Origin: Pseudosporangium ferrugineum
GTDB taxonomy: Bacteria > Actinomycetota > Actinomycetes > Mycobacteriales > Micromonosporaceae
Direction of reading: 5' to 3'
NCBI RefSeq assembly: GCF_003002065.1
Contig: NZ_PVZG01000020.1
Location: 51,589-115,588 of the forward strand
DNA length: 64,000 bases
Shown: positions 61,899 to 64,000 of the stretch, one piece after another
Layout: each line of letters begins with the position of its first letter
Position numbering within the stretch: the first letter of the stretch is position 1
The notes under the pieces: generated by a model
Told to the model about the DNA's origin: nothing
Databases searched by the model: none
What the model saw: the letters and a program-made list of their open reading frames with translations, nothing else
Translations under genes and position numbers: made by a program

Positions 61899-61928
61899 CC
61901 GAACATCGTTCGGAGAATCTGTCAGAAT
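61899..61928 (+). promoter_or_regulatory. Operator-like palindrome and leaderless promoter of the Lrp gene
   Basis: CCGAACATCGTTCGG (61899-61913) is a perfect inverted repeat with a three-base centre, the size of an Lrp/AsnC site. CAGAAT (61923-61928) lies seven bases before the GTG, consistent with a leaderless transcript. The palindrome sits where the -35 region would be, so autoregulation is likely. Confidence 0.5.
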
Positions 61929-61935
61929 TCGGGTC

Positions 61936-62394
61936 GTGGACGAACTTGATTCGGCAATCGTGGCCTCCCTCCAGACAGATGCCCGGCAGAGCAACCGGGA
62001 ACTGGCCCGTACGGTCGGCATCGCGCCGTCGACCTGCCTGGAACGGGTCCGGGCGCTGCGCGAACGCGGGGTCATCACCGGCTTCCACGCGACCGTGGAC
62101 CTGCCGGCGCTGAACCGCCCCGTCCAGGCCATGCTGCACGTCCAGGTCCGCCCGCTGAGCCGGACCGTGATCGAGGGCTTCAAGAAGTACGCGATGTCCC
62201 TGCCCGAGGTCCTGTCCATCTTCGTGGTGGCCGGCGGCGACGACTTCCTCGTCCACGTCGCGGTGCCCGGCGTCGACAACCTGCACGCCTTCCTCATGGA
62301 CAAGTTCAGCGGCCGGCGCGAGATCGCCGGTTTCCGCAGCTCGGTCATCTACCAGCACGACCGCAAGCCGGTCATCGAGCCCCTCGACCCCTGA
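61936..62394 (+). CDS. Lrp/AsnC-family transcriptional regulator
   Basis: A 152-residue regulator. The HTH is classical (MDELDSAIVASLQTDARQ, then NRELARTVGIAPSTCLERVRALRERGVITGF). The RAM ligand domain (about 65-145) has LSIFVVAGGDDFLVHVAVPG and a final SSVIYQHDRKPV. Family members form octamers and respond to amino acids. The GTG start at 61936 is set by the leaderless -10. It is divergent from the truncated SPASM gene and overlaps the convergent AfsR-like gene end by 23 bases. Confidence 0.93.
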   Translation: MDELDSAIVASLQTDARQSNRELARTVGIAPSTCLERVRALRERGVITGFHATVDLPALNRPVQAMLHVQVRPLSRTVIEGFKKYAMSLPEVLSIFVVAGGDDFLVHVAVPGVDNLHAFLMDKFSGRREIAGFRSSVIYQHDRKPVIEPLDP

Positions 62395-64000
62395 CGGCCC
62401 CGGGGCCCGCTCGCAGTTCGCGGCGGCGGCGGGCGGGGTCGACCTCGGCCGCGGCCGTCCGCCCGTCGAGCTCCCAGCCTTTCGTGTACGCCGCGGCGAA
62501 GCGTTCCTCGCCCAGCGCGGCCCGCGCGCGCCGGGTGAGGCCGCGGATCCGCGGGTCGGTGCGGTCGTGGGCGCCGCGCAGCCGGGACGCGGCGCCGAGC
62601 AGGACGACGGACTCGTGGCGGTGGCCGTACGCCTCGGCGACCGCAGCGGCGTGCACCGCCACCACCGCCAGGATCGGCAGGTCGCGGGTCCTCAGCGCAA
62701 CCGCGTACGCATCCTCCAGGGCGCTCTCGGCGCCGGCCGGGTCGCCGAGGGCGAGCCGCAGCGCGATCCGGGCGCAGCCGGCGAGGGTCCGCGCGTGCAG
62801 GCCCGGGAACGCGGGGTCGCCGTCCAGCGCCCGGTCCGCGTCCTCGATCAGCTCCCGGGCGCGGTCCTGGTCGCCGAGTTCCGCCCGCGAGAGGGCCTCC
62901 CACGCGTCGATCAGCGCCAGCGCCGGCGGCGAGCCCGCGCGCCGCACCCGTTCCCGGGCCGAGGCGATCACCGCGATCGCCGCGCCGGCGTCGCCGCGCC
63001 GCAGGTGCAGATCCATCCAGCGCAGGTCGATGAACATCTCGTCGCCGAGGCTGAGCCGGCCGAACTCGGCGGCCAGCGACCGGGCCTCGCGCAGGTCGGC
63101 GAGCGCGCCGTCGAGGTCGCCGTCGTACTGGCGCAGCTGGGCGCGCAGCGGCAGGACGGTGGCCTGGCCCCAGCGGTCGCCGGCGCGCCGGAAGCACGCC
63201 AGGGCCGCCTCCACGTCGGGGCGCACCCTGTCGAGCTCGCCCGCGTTCTCGGCGAACTCCGCCCGGAACGTGCGGGCCAGCCCGGCCAGCCATACGTCGC
63301 CGCCGTCCACCAGGTGGTCGAGGACCGCCGGCGCGGACTTCTCCTCCTGCAGGAACGCGAGCGCGATCGCGGTCAGCGGTCCGTAGGGCCCGGGCACCTC
63401 CGGGTACGCGAGCAGCCGCGCCGCCAGCTCCCGCATGGTTGCCCGGTCCTCCGCGGCCTCCCCGGCGGCCGGGGCCGGCCAGGCACCGGCCCGGTTGATC
63501 AGGTGGAACGCGTGGGCGCAGTCACGGGCCGGCGCGGGCCCGCCCGGCACCGCGAGCGCCTCGCCCAGCCAGGACGCCGCGTCCGCGTGCCGGCCGAACA
63601 TGTGCCAGTACCAGGTGAGATCCAGGGCCAGGGAGAGCGCACCGGGGGCGTCGCCGGTGTCGCACCGCCGGCGCAGGGCGGCGAGCACGTTGTCGTACTC
63701 GGCGCCGATGACGCGCAGGGCGGTCAGCTGGCCGGGCCCGCGGAGCTGGGGGTCGTACCGGGCCAGCAGGGCGGCGAAGTGGCCGGCGGCCAGGTCGCGG
63801 GCGGTGCCGAGGGCGCCGGTCTCCGCGAGGCGCCCGGTGCCGTACTCCCGCAGCGACTCCAGCATGCGGTAGCGCCCCGGCTCGGCCGCGAGTTGCAGCA
63901 GCGATCGGTCGACGAGTGCGGCCAGGAGTTCGGGGATCTCCGCGGCGGGCACGGCGGTGTCCGCGCAGACGGCGGTGGCCGAGGCGGGGGTGACGCCGCC
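62372..64000 (-). CDS. AfsR/SARP-like regulator, C-terminal TPR region, 5' end outside window
   Basis: A minus-strand frame open from the right edge to a stop at 62372 (about 540 residues seen). The first part has LLAALVDRSLLQL and GRYRMLESLREYGTGRLAE, the end of the NTPase/winged-helix region typical of AfsR-like regulators. The remainder is TPR-like helical repeats (ALADLREARSLAAEFGRL and similar). No LuxR HTH is present at the C-terminus, so any DNA-binding domain must lie beyond the window. Such proteins often control secondary metabolism. The target is unknown. Confidence 0.8.
   Translation of the reverse strand, partial: GGVTPASATAVCADTAVPAAEIPELLAALVDRSLLQLAAEPGRYRMLESLREYGTGRLAETGALGTARDLAAGHFAALLARYDPQLRGPGQLTALRVIGAEYDNVLAALRRRCDTGDAPGALSLALDLTWYWHMFGRHADAASWLGEALAVPGGPAPARDCAHAFHLINRAGAWPAPAAGEAAEDRATMRELAARLLAYPEVPGPYGPLTAIALAFLQEEKSAPAVLDHLVDGGDVWLAGLARTFRAEFAENAGELDRVRPDVEAALACFRRAGDRWGQATVLPLRAQLRQYDGDLDGALADLREARSLAAEFGRLSLGDEMFIDLRWMDLHLRRGDAGAAIAVIASARERVRRAGSPPALALIDAWEALSRAELGDQDRARELIEDADRALDGDPAFPGLHARTLAGCARIALRLALGDPAGAESALEDAYAVALRTRDLPILAVVAVHAAAVAEAYGHRHESVVLLGAASRLRGAHDRTDPRIRGLTRRARAALGEERFAAAYTKGWELDGRTAAAEVDPARRRRELRAGPGAVRGRGAR

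Overview
The window looks like chromosome from a high-GC, antibiotic-producing actinomycete. I would guess Micromonosporaceae, such as Actinoplanes, but no marker gene proves it. The evidence is GC-rich codon bias, frequent GTG/TTG starts, ATGA/GTGA start-stop overlaps, a modular type I polyketide synthase (PKS), large secreted subtilases, a GlxA-type regulator, an AfsR-like regulator and an HTH-NTPase-WD40 protein. No rRNA, tRNA, CRISPR array, insertion sequence or origin was seen.

Bases 1-16606 (minus strand) hold the upstream end of a modular cis-AT PKS that continues past the left edge. Read in the direction of transcription, the first protein is [degenerate ACP]-KS-AT-ACP-KS-(no AT)-ACP, the second is KS-AT-KR-ACP, and the third is KS-AT-KR(degenerate)-ACP-KS-AT and runs off the window. 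Start-stop overlap and matching docking tails give the order. Bases 16607-23634 hold a small ABM-type monooxygenase facing a GlxA regulator, an MMPL exporter with a two-component system, and an Old Yellow Enzyme.

Bases 23757-26131 form a compact four-gene cassette: a 37-residue micro-ORF, an EspC-like type VII secretion target, a WXG-like protein with an unassigned C-terminal domain, and a small protein that could be its immunity partner. HxlR/hydrolase genes and a 1,090-residue secreted subtilase follow. Bases 31106-43152 form an eight-gene peptide uptake and degradation operon: serine hydrolase, lipoprotein, permease, permease-ATPase fusion, ATPase, a prolyl-oligopeptidase/beta-lactamase-fold fusion, M20 peptidase and a GNAT-like protein. 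This operon and the type VII cassette are the best candidates for undescribed systems.

Bases 43222-53233 contain an SDR/TetR pair with a striking operator, a YdeI-like gene, a chemoreceptor, a membrane GAF/PAS protein with no output domain, an aldo-keto reductase facing an XRE regulator, and a second subtilase with two P domains. Bases 53412-56954 form a redox operon that starts with a sensorless chemoreceptor signalling protein, followed by thioredoxin reductase, a one-cysteine peroxiredoxin, a glutaredoxin and an aquaporin. A membrane nSTAND/WD40 protein, an NTF2-like protein, an orphan radical-SAM SPASM tail, an Lrp regulator and a truncated AfsR-like regulator complete the window.
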